From Bacteroidetes bacterium UBA4408 (GTDB lineage: Bacteria; Bacteroidota; Bacteroidia; UBA4408), in the NCBI GenBank assembly GCA_002389785.1, contig DGQS01000243.1:1-11310 (forward strand): a DNA stretch of 11,310 nt, read 5' to 3'. The notes under the pieces were generated by a model. It was given only the letters and a program-made list of their open reading frames with translations. It was not told the origin of the DNA and made no database searches. Position numbers and translations under genes: made by a program. Below are positions 1-6,208 of the stretch, piece by piece. Positions within the stretch are counted from its first letter, which is position 1. Each line of letters starts with the position of its first letter.

Positions 1-1407
1 GAGTGCCATGAGCACCAATCCTTGAACATTGAAAAAATAGTAGCGTGCATCTTCCGGAACAACCAGTGAAATCAATAAAGTATAAACCGGTAATCGAGCT
101 GAACAACTCATTAATGGAGTAACCATAATGGTAATCATTCGTTCCTTCCAATTACCAATATTGCGGGCACTCATAATAGCCGGAACAGCACAAGCTACAC
201 CGCTTATCAAGGGTATTACTGATTTTCCATTGAGTCCAAATTTGCGCATTAGTTTATCCATGATGAAACTAACACGGCTCATATAACCGGTATCTTCTAA
301 AATAGCGATAAACGCAAAAAGCAAGGCAATTTGAGGAATAAAAACTGCGACCCCACTAAGTCCTGCAATAATCCCATTAACGATTAAATCGGTAAACATG
401 CCCGGTGGTAAGTGATTTTGTGTAAACGCAGATAATTGCAAAAACAACTGCTCAATCACTTCCATAGGAATCGCTGCAAACGTAAAAATGGATTGAAAAA
501 TTAAAAATAGTACCACTAAAAAAATCAAATAACCCCAAATGCGATGAGTTAAAAGTTTATCTAATTTTTTTGTACGCAGGTTAGTGGTTTTGCTTTCTCC
601 TTCCTTCACTACCTTTTCCATTATTTCAGCGATTACTTTGTAACGTTCAATTGACTCAAGTGCTTGTAACTTTTTTGCGTCAAATTGATGGTGGTCAAGT
701 AAACGTTGCAGTGCAGCTTTTTTATCAGAATTTAAATTTACAAGCGAAATAATATTCAAATTATTCGCAAGAATAAACGCTGAGAAATCGCAATTTACAT
801 TCACGATTTTTTTAATCTCTTCAATCGTTTCAGGAGCAATTTTATTAATCTGAAGCAAATCGGTTTTTGAATGTTGGGTGGTTTTTGCTATCGCAACTTT
901 CAATTCGTCAATGCCTTCGCCTTTTCGCGCATTTAGCTTAATTACAGGTACACCCAGCGCTTTGCTCAAACGTGAAGCATCTATTTGAATGCGGTGCTTT
1001 TCTGCCAAGTCCATCATGTTCAATGCCAGCACAACCGGCATTTTCAAATCAATAATCTGCGAACAGAGAAACAAACTTCGTTTTAAATTTGTAGCATCTG
1101 CTACTATCACCGTAAGGTCGGGAAAATGCTCATTTTCGGGATCGCACAAGGCTTGAAACGCTACCTCCTCATCAATGGATTTTGGATACAAACTATAGGT
1201 ACCCGGTAAATCTATAAGTGTTGCTTTGATTTTTCCATTGGGAGTGTCAAGTAGCAACTCTCCCATTTTTTTATCGACTGTTACTCCTGGGAAATTTCCA
1301 ATTTTTTGATTTAATCCGGTCAATGAGTTAAACAGGGTAGACTTCCCGCTATTGGGATTGCCAACTAATGCAACATGCAATTGATTTTGAGTACTGTTTT
1401 TCGACAC
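1..1407 (-). CDS. feoB: Ferrous iron transporter FeoB, N-terminal 469 residues (cut by window edge)
   Basis: FeoB is the inner-membrane Fe(II) transporter; its cytosolic N-terminal GTPase domain controls a polytopic membrane channel. The reading frame is open from 1407 to base 1 without a break. Visible GTPase motifs are G1 GNPNSGKST (residues 16-24), the switch region GNFPGVTV (37-44), G3 DLPG (66-69) and G4 NMMD (130-133). A helical linker follows, and membrane segments begin near residue 290. The Gate motifs are present: GYMSR (374-378), CAVPAIMSAR (406-415) and CSARLPVY (436-443) with the conserved pore cysteine. Full-length FeoB is usually about 650-750 residues, so the last membrane helices lie outside the window. 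GTG at 1407-1405 is the only plausible start, because TAA lies in frame three codons upstream (1416-1414); it leaves a normal short N-terminus before the G1 strand. feoB lies 52 nt downstream of feoA and probably shares its promoter. The family assignment is secure; the start is inferred. Confidence 0.96.
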   Translation of the reverse strand, partial: MSKNSTQNQLHVALVGNPNSGKSTLFNSLTGLNQKIGNFPGVTVDKKMGELLLDTPNGKIKATLIDLPGTYSLYPKSIDEEVAFQALCDPENEHFPDLTVIVADATNLKRSLFLCSQIIDLKMPVVLALNMMDLAEKHRIQIDASRLSKALGVPVIKLNARKGEGIDELKVAIAKTTQHSKTDLLQINKIAPETIEEIKKIVNVNCDFSAFILANNLNIISLVNLNSDKKAALQRLLDHHQFDAKKLQALESIERYKVIAEIMEKVVKEGESKTTNLRTKKLDKLLTHRIWGYLIFLVVLFLIFQSIFTFAAIPMEVIEQLFLQLSAFTQNHLPPGMFTDLIVNGIIAGLSGVAVFIPQIALLFAFIAILEDTGYMSRVSFIMDKLMRKFGLNGKSVIPLISGVACAVPAIMSARNIGNWKERMITIMVTPLMSCSARLPVYTLLISLVVPEDARYYFFNVQGLVLMAL

Positions 1408-1413
1408 CGGTAG

Positions 1414-1431
1414 TTAGCTTTTCATTTGCAT
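1414..1431 (-). other. Five-codon mini-ORF in frame just upstream of feoB
   Basis: On the minus strand, ATG CAA ATG AAA AGC TAA runs in the same frame as feoB and stops two codons (CTA CCG) before the feoB GTG start. Two readings are possible. It may be a small leader that delivers terminating ribosomes to the GTG, which has no Shine-Dalgarno sequence of its own. Or one of its ATGs may be the ancestral feoB start, cut off by a point mutation or sequencing error that created TAA. The sequence alone does not decide between these. Confidence 0.3.
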
Positions 1432-1459
1432 TAAACAATTTCTTCCCTTACACAATAAT

Positions 1460-1705
1460 TCATTTGTTTTGCGATGCATTCAACCTTTTAATTACTACCG
1501 TAGCAGCTTCTGATTTACGCATACTTAGTAAATAACCCGCTACCGAAATAGCAATTGGATCGCCAAATGGAGCTACCCGCTCAAGCGTAATTATTTCTCC
1601 CGGAATGCAACCCATTTCTAAAAACTTGAGCGACATTTCTAAATCGGTAAACGATAAAATACGGGCCGATTCTCCTTCGGTTAATTCGGCTAAATTCTCT
1701 ACCAT
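1460..1705 (-). CDS. feoA: FeoA, small SH3-like protein of the ferrous iron uptake system
   Basis: This 81-residue protein matches the stand-alone FeoA family in length and sequence. The core pattern is LKFLEMGCIPGE (near residues 27-38), then PFGDPIAISVAGYLLSMRKSEA (46-67), which is the typical FeoA signature of an SH3-like beta barrel. FeoA is a small cytosolic partner that supports FeoB activity; its exact biochemical role is still debated. It is the first gene of a feoA-feoB operon, with 52 nt between its TGA stop and the feoB start. The ATG at 1705-1703 lies 15 nt downstream of a perfect palindrome and downstream of a good promoter, so iron or another metal probably regulates it through a DtxR-like or Fur-like repressor (inference). 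In some Bacteroidota FeoA is fused to FeoB; here the two are separate. Confidence 0.95.
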   Translation of the reverse strand: MVENLAELTEGESARILSFTDLEMSLKFLEMGCIPGEIITLERVAPFGDPIAISVAGYLLSMRKSEAATVVIKRLNASQNK

Positions 1706-1720
1706 TACTAAGCTTTATCT

Positions 1721-1741
1721 TATTTAGAATTGTTCTAAATA
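1721..1741. promoter_or_regulatory. 21-bp perfect palindrome, probable metal-repressor operator for feoAB
   Basis: The arms TATTTAGAA (1721-1729) and TTCTAAATA (1733-1741) are exact reverse complements around a 3-nt centre TTG. The site lies 15 nt upstream of the feoA ATG and just downstream of the predicted -7 element, so a bound protein would block transcription start or early elongation. Its size and symmetry, with a TTTAGA/TCTAAA core, resemble operators of DtxR/MntR/IdeR-type metalloregulators more than the classical Fur box. The palindrome is seen directly; the regulator is inferred, and no regulator gene is in the window. Confidence 0.6.
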
Positions 1742-1751
1742 TTTAATTTGA

Positions 1752-1782
1752 CGAAAATAGGTATTTAAAAGGATTCATCAAA
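1752..1782 (-). promoter_or_regulatory. Predicted feoAB promoter, Bacteroidota type
   Basis: On the minus strand, TTTG (1782-1779) is followed after exactly 19 nt by TATTTTCG (1759-1752). The Bacteroidota housekeeping consensus is TTTG, 17-23 nt, TAnnTTTG; this site has one mismatch, in the -7 element. The start of transcription would fall near 1743-1747, at the edge of the palindromic operator, giving a 5' leader of about 40 nt before feoA. Confidence 0.45.
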
Positions 1783-2014
1783 CCTGACTACAAAAATTAC
1801 CTATTAATAGTGAGTAAGTAGACGGTGTTGCAATACTTTTCTCAGTTTATTCTTTATAAAATCCTCCTAATATGAAACAAATTGTTGACTAAATCACGTT
1901 AAAGCAAAACCAATAATTTTTAGATATTTGTAAAAAAACCCTTCAAAATAGTAACAGATTGCGTCTAACTTGCTATCTTATATAATTCTACAAATCAGCT
2001 TTTAAATAAAAACT
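1783..2014. other. AT-rich intergenic stretch upstream of fbp, no gene seen
   Basis: This is the fbp side of the 309-bp divergent gap between feoA and fbp. I see no ORF of useful length, no RNA gene and no terminator hairpin. A promoter for fbp is expected here, but no clean pair of TTTG and TAnnTTTG elements at the right spacing was found. Weak partial matches such as TACTTTTC (near 1834) have no acceptable -33 partner. Confidence 0.5.
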
Positions 2015-3037
2015 ATGAATAAGAAAAAAGGAGTAAAAACACTGGGACAATTTATTATTGAAAAACAAGCCGATTTCCCTTTCTCAAAAGGTGAACTTTC
2101 ACGCCTATTGCGCGATATTGGTATTGCTTCAAAAATTGTACACCGTGAAGTAAACAAAGCAGGATTAGTAGATATTTTAGGGAATGCCGGATCAACCAAT
2201 GTGCAAGGGGAAGAAGTTAAAAAACTGGATTTATTTGCCAACGAACAATTTATTTCTGCATTAAGTTCAGGTGGCGAATGCTGTGCCATTGCAAGTGAAG
2301 AAAATGAAGATATTATTTTGGTTGACAATGCCGTTTCTTCCAACGCAAAATATGTTGTTGCGTTGGATCCTTTGGATGGTTCAAGCAATATTGATGTAAA
2401 TGTTTCGGTGGGAACTATTTTCTCAATATATCGTCGTAAATCTCTTTCAGGACCTGCAATGCTTGAAGATTTCTTGCAAAAAGGAACTGAACAAGTCGCA
2501 GCCGGATATGTAATTTATGGATCTTCTACCATGCTTGTGTATACTACAGGTAAAGGAGTAAATGGCTTTACACTTGATCCTAGCATTGGTGAATTTTGTT
2601 TGTCGCACCCCGATTTTAAAATTCCGGAAAATGGAAAAACTTATAGCATTAACGAAGGTTATTATGTGCACTTTCCGGAAGGAGTTAAAAAGTACATTAA
2701 GTTTTGCCAAGAAGAAGATGCATCTACAAATCGACCTTATTCATCACGCTATATTGGTTCGGCCGTAGCCGATATTCACCGCAATTTAATTAAAGGTGGA
2801 GTTTTTATTTATCCTACCACAAGTAAAAGTCCAAAAGGAAAATTACGTTTAGTGTATGAATGCAACCCACTTTCTTTTGTTGTTGAGCAAGCCGGCGGAA
2901 AAGCAACCGACGGTTTTAAACGCATTTTAGAAATACAACCTGAAAGTCTTCATCAGCGTGTTCCTATGTTCATAGGTTCGAACGAAATGGTTGCAAAAGC
3001 TGAAAACTTTATGCAGGAATTTTCTCCTGCAAAATAA
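2015..3037 (+). CDS. fbp: Fructose-1,6-bisphosphatase, class I
   Basis: This enzyme hydrolyses fructose 1,6-bisphosphate to fructose 6-phosphate and phosphate, the committed step of gluconeogenesis, in the cytosol with Mg2+. The 340-residue length fits class I enzymes (E. coli Fbp has 332). Diagnostic segments are SEENE (94-98), whose glutamates bind metal, the metal and phosphate site DPLDGSSN (118-125), [12 protein letters not shown] (245-256) in the substrate-binding region, and [15 protein letters not shown] (281-295) with a further metal-binding glutamate. All key residues appear intact. The ATG at 2015 gives a family-typical N-terminus and is preceded by A-rich sequence rather than a Shine-Dalgarno, as is common in Bacteroidota. 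A DinB-like gene begins 6 nt after the stop in the same frame, so the two are likely co-transcribed. feoA lies upstream in the opposite direction. Confidence 0.97.
   Translation: MNKKKGVKTLGQFIIEKQADFPFSKGELSRLLRDIGIASKIVHREVNKAGLVDILGNAGSTNVQGEEVKKLDLFANEQFISALSSGGECCAIASEENEDIILVDNAVSSNAKYVVALDPLDGSSNIDVNVSVGTIFSIYRRKSLSGPAMLEDFLQKGTEQVAAGYVIYGSSTMLVYTTGKGVNGFTLDPSIGEFCLSHPDFKIPENGKTYSINEGYYVHFPEGVKKYIKFCQEEDASTNRPYSSRYIGSAVADIHRNLIKGGVFIYPTTSKSPKGKLRLVYECNPLSFVVEQAGGKATDGFKRILEIQPESLHQRVPMFIGSNEMVAKAENFMQEFSPAK
3012..3031 (+). promoter_or_regulatory. Hairpin at the 3' end of fbp, just before the next gene's GTG
   Basis: TGCAGGA (3012-3018) and TCCTGCA (3025-3031) are exact reverse complements around a 6-nt loop, giving a 7-bp GC-containing stem unusual for this AT-rich sequence. 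It lies within the last fbp codons, ending 3 nt before the TAA, and 12 nt upstream of the GTG start of the DinB-like gene. No T-run follows directly, so it is not a standard terminator. A ribosome finishing fbp would melt it, which could couple translation of the two genes (inference). It could also be a coincidence of the coding sequence. Confidence 0.35.
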
Positions 3038-3043
3038 TATTTT

Positions 3044-3565
3044 GTGGAAAATAAGTTAAATCAATTATTTGGAAGGCTCGAAAAACAACGCATTAATTTG
3101 CTGCTACAACTTGAGGCCTATCCCAACACAAGATTGAATTTACCAACCGAAAACAACAAATGGTCGGTAAATCAAATTATTGAACACTTAATTTTGGCGG
3201 AGGAAATTTCTATTAAATCAATTCAGGCAAAAGTTTTAACAGCAAAGCATTTTGAATCTACCGGTTTACATACTGCAGTGCGTAAATTTTTACTGCGTAT
3301 TTTTCTTCGATCACCTTTAAAGTTTAGCGCTCCAGCACTTGTTAGTAATCCTACAAACACAACTGATTTTTCAGAATTAAAAACAAAATGGGCAGCGGTA
3401 AGACAACAGTTAAAAGAATTGTTGGACTGGTTGCCAGCGCATGTTCTATCGAAATGCATTTACAAACATCCTGTTGCTGGAAAAATGAGCATTTATGGAG
3501 GCCTCGATTTTATGTATGAACATGTTCGCAGACATAGACAACAAATAGTTAAAGTCTTGAATTAA
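3044..3565 (+). CDS. DinB-like (DinB/YfiT superfamily) four-helix protein
   Basis: The 173-residue product matches the DinB_2-type superfamily of small four-helix-bundle proteins, many of which bind a divalent metal through three histidines. Visible hallmarks are KWSVNQIIEHL (residues 39-49) with H48, and the C-terminal helix YEHVRRHRQQI (158-168) with H160 and H164, the usual H-x3-H pair. Members include metal-dependent thiol transferases and many proteins of unknown activity; no substrate can be assigned here. This family is unrelated to DNA polymerase IV, which is also called DinB. The start is GTG at 3044, 6 nt after the fbp stop and in the same frame. There is no upstream start, and the next in-frame TTG (codon 19) would remove the first helix. 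Co-transcription with fbp is likely. Family assignment is good, function unknown. Confidence 0.85.
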   Translation: MENKLNQLFGRLEKQRINLLLQLEAYPNTRLNLPTENNKWSVNQIIEHLILAEEISIKSIQAKVLTAKHFESTGLHTAVRKFLLRIFLRSPLKFSAPALVSNPTNTTDFSELKTKWAAVRQQLKELLDWLPAHVLSKCIYKHPVAGKMSIYGGLDFMYEHVRRHRQQIVKVLN

Positions 3566-3613
3566 AAATTTCGAAATCCTTCCATCGAGCGCATAAGACT
3601 CTTCTATTTAAAG

Positions 3614-3675
3614 ATTTCAGAATTAATTCTACCTTCAACTAATTTCATATCCACAAATTAAAAAAGCTCTGAAAT
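3614..3675 (+). repeat. Inverted repeats in the gap before the SRPBCC gene
   Basis: The 108-bp gap between the DinB-like and SRPBCC genes holds a perfect 12-bp palindrome AGAATTAATTCT (3619-3630). It also holds an 8-bp inverted repeat, ATTTCAGA (3614-3621) with TCTGAAAT (3668-3675), whose right arm includes the first two bases of the SRPBCC start codon. Pairing of the long-range arms could hide the start codon, but the 46-nt loop and AT-rich context make chance a real explanation. Confidence 0.2.
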
Positions 3676-4057
3676 GAAAACCTTCAAGAAATATTTCACT
3701 TTACCCGCGAGCCCTGAAGAAGTTTATCTTGCCTTAGTAAAACCTGAAAGTATCATGTTGTGGACTGGCGATTGGGCTGAAATGAGCGAGTTACCAGGTA
3801 GTGAATTTTCCTTATGGGATGGAAGTATTGTTGGGAAAAATATAGCATTTGAACCCAACAAAAAAATTGTGCAACACTGGTATTTTGATGAGGCATCGAG
3901 CGATTCAATTGTTACCATTAAATTGCATCCTCAAGGAAATGAAACTTCCATGGAAGTAACACACACCAATATTCCAGATACCGATTACGACGAAATTGCA
4001 GCCGGTTGGGTAGAAAGTTATTATGAAAATTTACTTGATTTTTTTGTGGAAGATTAA
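3674..4057 (+). CDS. AHSA1-like SRPBCC-domain protein
   Basis: This 127-residue protein is a single START/Bet v 1-like (SRPBCC) domain of the Aha1 C-terminal-like family, a helix-grip fold with a hydrophobic ligand cavity. The family pattern is visible: an N-terminal strand and PASPEEVYLAL helix (residues 11-21), W30 in the first loop, GSEFSLWDGSIVG (42-54), PNKKIVQHWYF (61-71), the late strand EVTHTNIP (94-101), and GW (111-112) opening the C-terminal helix. Bacterial members are mostly uncharacterised; the name comes from similarity to the eukaryotic Hsp90 co-chaperone Aha1 and does not imply that role. There is no signal peptide, so it should be cytosolic. It begins 108 nt after the DinB-like gene and may share its transcript or have its own promoter, though none is clear. 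It converges with the phosphatase gene, one base apart. Confidence 0.85.
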   Translation: MKTFKKYFTLPASPEEVYLALVKPESIMLWTGDWAEMSELPGSEFSLWDGSIVGKNIAFEPNKKIVQHWYFDEASSDSIVTIKLHPQGNETSMEVTHTNIPDTDYDEIAAGWVESYYENLLDFFVED

Positions 4058-4058
4058 C

Positions 4059-6137
4059 TTAAAGTCGAATTCCTATTACCAAAATATCGTCTGATTGTTC
4101 TTGTGAACCCATCCATTCTTCAATGCTGTTGCGCAATATTTTCTCCTGTTCCTTCATTGACATAGGTTGAATTTGCTGCAACAACTCTCGAAACTTTTTA
4201 CTCATAAATTTTTTATCGTTTGGACCTCCAAACTGATCACAAAATCCATCTGAAAACAAATAAAAAGTATCACCGTTTTCAATATGGAGTTGGTGATTTT
4301 TGTAGACTAAATCTTCCAAATTATACTGACTTCCACCTACTGGAAATTTACTTGATTTTATTTCTTCAAAATTATATGAACCTGCCCTGTTCCGAAATAC
4401 ATAAAGCGGACGATTGGCTCCGGCATACTCAATTACTTTCTCGCTTTTATTGATCGCACATAAACACACATCCATTCCATCATTGGTTTGTGTTCCGGGT
4501 TGATTTTGCTTTAAAGCAATTCGCACGTGTTCATTTAGTTGAGTTAATATATTTCCCGGTTGTGAAAGACCATTTATTTTAACTATTTCATTTAATAAAT
4601 TAGTACCAATAACACTCATAAATGCACCCGGAACTCCATGTCCAGTGCAATCTGCTGCTGCGATGATCAAGGTATCAGGTTCAGACTTTGATGCACTTGA
4701 CGCAGTTGAATTAAACCAGTAAAAATCTCCACTCACTATATCTTTAGGCTTAAACAATATAAAAGATTCGGGAAGGTAATCGGTTAACCCTTGCTCTAAT
4801 GGTAATATAGCTTGCTGTATGCGTTGTGCATAGTTAATACTGTCGGTTATGTTTTTATTTTTATCTTCAATCAGCGACTTGGCAATGCTTAGTTGCATGT
4901 TCACCTTTTTCTTTTCAGTATAATTTCGATATAGAAAAAACGAAAAAATCACTACCAGAATAAAGCCACCAATGAATGAATTTCGCACTATTTTTTGACG
5001 ATTAAGCTCGCTCGCTTGAATTTTTTTGTCTTTATTCAGGATGGTAATTTCATTGTCCTTTTTATCTACATCATACCGCATTTGTAGTTCGGCAATGTGC
5101 TTGTTACTTTCGAGACTATTAATGCTATCACTTACTTGCTTGTGTCGTTTGTAATATGCCAATGCTAAATCTGGTTGGTTAGAGTTTTCATAAATCTGCG
5201 ATAAATTGCCATAGGCTGCCGCCTCACCTTCTTTGAAACCTATTTCCTTGCTAAGCTCCAAGCCCTTCAAACAATTTTCAAGTGCAATATTTTTATCTGA
5301 GACCGAATTAAAGAGTTCACTCTTTTCAAAATAAAACTCACTTAAATTTAAGTAACAAATGGCCAGTTCTAGCTTATCATTTAAAGTAAGAAATGCACTA
5401 AGCGCTTTCTTATAATAGTTTTCGGCAAGAGCAAAGTCAGAATTGGTATTAGACGCTGCTCCCCTAGCAGAATATGCATTAGCAATGTTGTCGTAACAAA
5501 CAGCAATGGATAAGGTATCGTTCTGCTTTAACCGAATTGCCAGTGATTTTTGATAATAGCGCAAAGCATTGGGATAATCAGCAATGTCGTTGTAAAAATT
5601 TCCGAAATTGTTATAGGCATCTCCAAGTTCATTGGGATCATTTTCAATCTCCTTTATTTCGATGCCTTGCAAATAATATTTTTCAGCAGTTGCGAAATCC
5701 TCCTTTTTTAGATAAAGTCCAGCAAGACCAATAAATACTTTGCCTTTTAAATTGGTAAAATTATGCTTGTCACAAACTTTTATAGCTTCCAAAAAATTTA
5801 CCAACGATGAGTTAAAATCACTTTTAGCATTCAGGTAATAATTTCCCAAACTTTGAAAACAAATTGCCTGTAAATAGTGGCTATTTATTTTCTTTGACAG
5901 TTGAAGCGCCTCTTGCTTAATTTTTATAGAATTCTCAGAACTTAACAAATTGTGCTGCGAAAGCTCAATTTGAAGTAGAACTTTTAGTGAATCGTTAGTT
6001 GATTTTACAATTTCTTGTTTCAATTGTTCTATTGATTTTGAACTTGAAGCATACGCATCAAAATCAACAATAAATAGTGTAAACAACAGATACATGATCC
6101 GAGCTAAAAATATTTTTACACGGCAAGAAGTCTTCAT
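4059..6137 (-). CDS. TPR-containing transmembrane SpoIIE/PP2C-type serine phosphatase
   Basis: This 692-residue protein has a signal-type N-terminus (about residues 1-32), a helical tetratricopeptide-repeat region (about 50-335) with repeat units such as AYNNFGNFYNDIADYPNALR (164-183), a short charged coil, one membrane span (about 377-393) followed by the basic RNYTEKKKK, a linker helix, and a SpoIIE-type PPM phosphatase domain (about 445-692). Catalytic-type motifs are DIVSGDFYW (456-464), AAADCTGHGVPGAFMS (483-498), YLFSDGFCDQ (616-625) and SDDIL (672-676), with metal-binding aspartates present. By the positive-inside rule the TPRs should face the periplasm and the phosphatase the cytosol. 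Related proteins dephosphorylate STAS anti-anti-sigma or similar serine-phosphorylated switch proteins; the target here is unknown and no STAS or anti-sigma kinase gene is in the window. Start at 6137; M15 (6095) is an alternative that keeps the hydrophobic segment. Fold and domain order are confident, partner is not. Confidence 0.93.
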   Translation of the reverse strand: MKTSCRVKIFLARIMYLLFTLFIVDFDAYASSSKSIEQLKQEIVKSTNDSLKVLLQIELSQHNLLSSENSIKIKQEALQLSKKINSHYLQAICFQSLGNYYLNAKSDFNSSLVNFLEAIKVCDKHNFTNLKGKVFIGLAGLYLKKEDFATAEKYYLQGIEIKEIENDPNELGDAYNNFGNFYNDIADYPNALRYYQKSLAIRLKQNDTLSIAVCYDNIANAYSARGAASNTNSDFALAENYYKKALSAFLTLNDKLELAICYLNLSEFYFEKSELFNSVSDKNIALENCLKGLELSKEIGFKEGEAAAYGNLSQIYENSNQPDLALAYYKRHKQVSDSINSLESNKHIAELQMRYDVDKKDNEITILNKDKKIQASELNRQKIVRNSFIGGFILVVIFSFFLYRNYTEKKKVNMQLSIAKSLIEDKNKNITDSINYAQRIQQAILPLEQGLTDYLPESFILFKPKDIVSGDFYWFNSTASSASKSEPDTLIIAAADCTGHGVPGAFMSVIGTNLLNEIVKINGLSQPGNILTQLNEHVRIALKQNQPGTQTNDGMDVCLCAINKSEKVIEYAGANRPLYVFRNRAGSYNFEEIKSSKFPVGGSQYNLEDLVYKNHQLHIENGDTFYLFSDGFCDQFGGPNDKKFMSKKFRELLQQIQPMSMKEQEKILRNSIEEWMGSQEQSDDILVIGIRL

Positions 6138-6168
6138 TTTGATAACTCAGTATTTTGCTTTATTTTTA
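6138..6168 (+). promoter_or_regulatory. Predicted promoter of the T9SS cargo gene
   Basis: TTTG (6138-6141) is followed after 19 nt by TATTTTTA (6161-6168), matching the Bacteroidota pattern TTTG, 17-23 nt, TAnnTTTG except for the last base. Transcription would begin near 6174, leaving about 35 nt before the ATG at 6209. It overlaps the region used by the opposing phosphatase promoter. Confidence 0.4.
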
Positions 6169-6172
6169 AAAT

Positions 6173-6180
6173 CAAATCTA
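6173..6180 (-). promoter_or_regulatory. Candidate -7 element for the TPR-phosphatase gene
   Basis: On the minus strand, TAGATTTG (6180-6173) matches the Bacteroidota -7 consensus TAnnTTTG exactly and lies about 35 nt upstream of the ATG at 6137. The -33 side is weak: only TTTC (6200-6197), 16 nt upstream, resembles TTTG. If used, transcription starts near 6167, within the footprint of the divergent promoter for the gene at 6209. Confidence 0.35.
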
Positions 6181-6208
6181 ACTCCTTTTTACTAAAGAAA
6201 ATCTTTCC

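Noticed and set aside
1756..1805. Inverted repeat AATAGGTA / TACCTATT with a 34-nt loop, and the 10-bp palindrome CTATTAATAG at 1801-1810, in the feoA-fbp gap.
   Set aside because: An 8-bp match within about 300 AT-rich bases is expected by chance, and the loop is long. Neither is placed relative to a convincing promoter.
1872..1892. Small ORF ATG AAA CAA ATT GTT GAC TAA in the gap upstream of fbp.
   Set aside because: Only six codons, no supporting start signal, and not adjacent to or in frame with fbp.
2002..2710. Minus-strand open frames of 128 and 87 codons opposite fbp.
   Set aside because: They lie fully within the strongly conserved fbp coding sequence, and their translations look like low-complexity antisense with no domain or motif.
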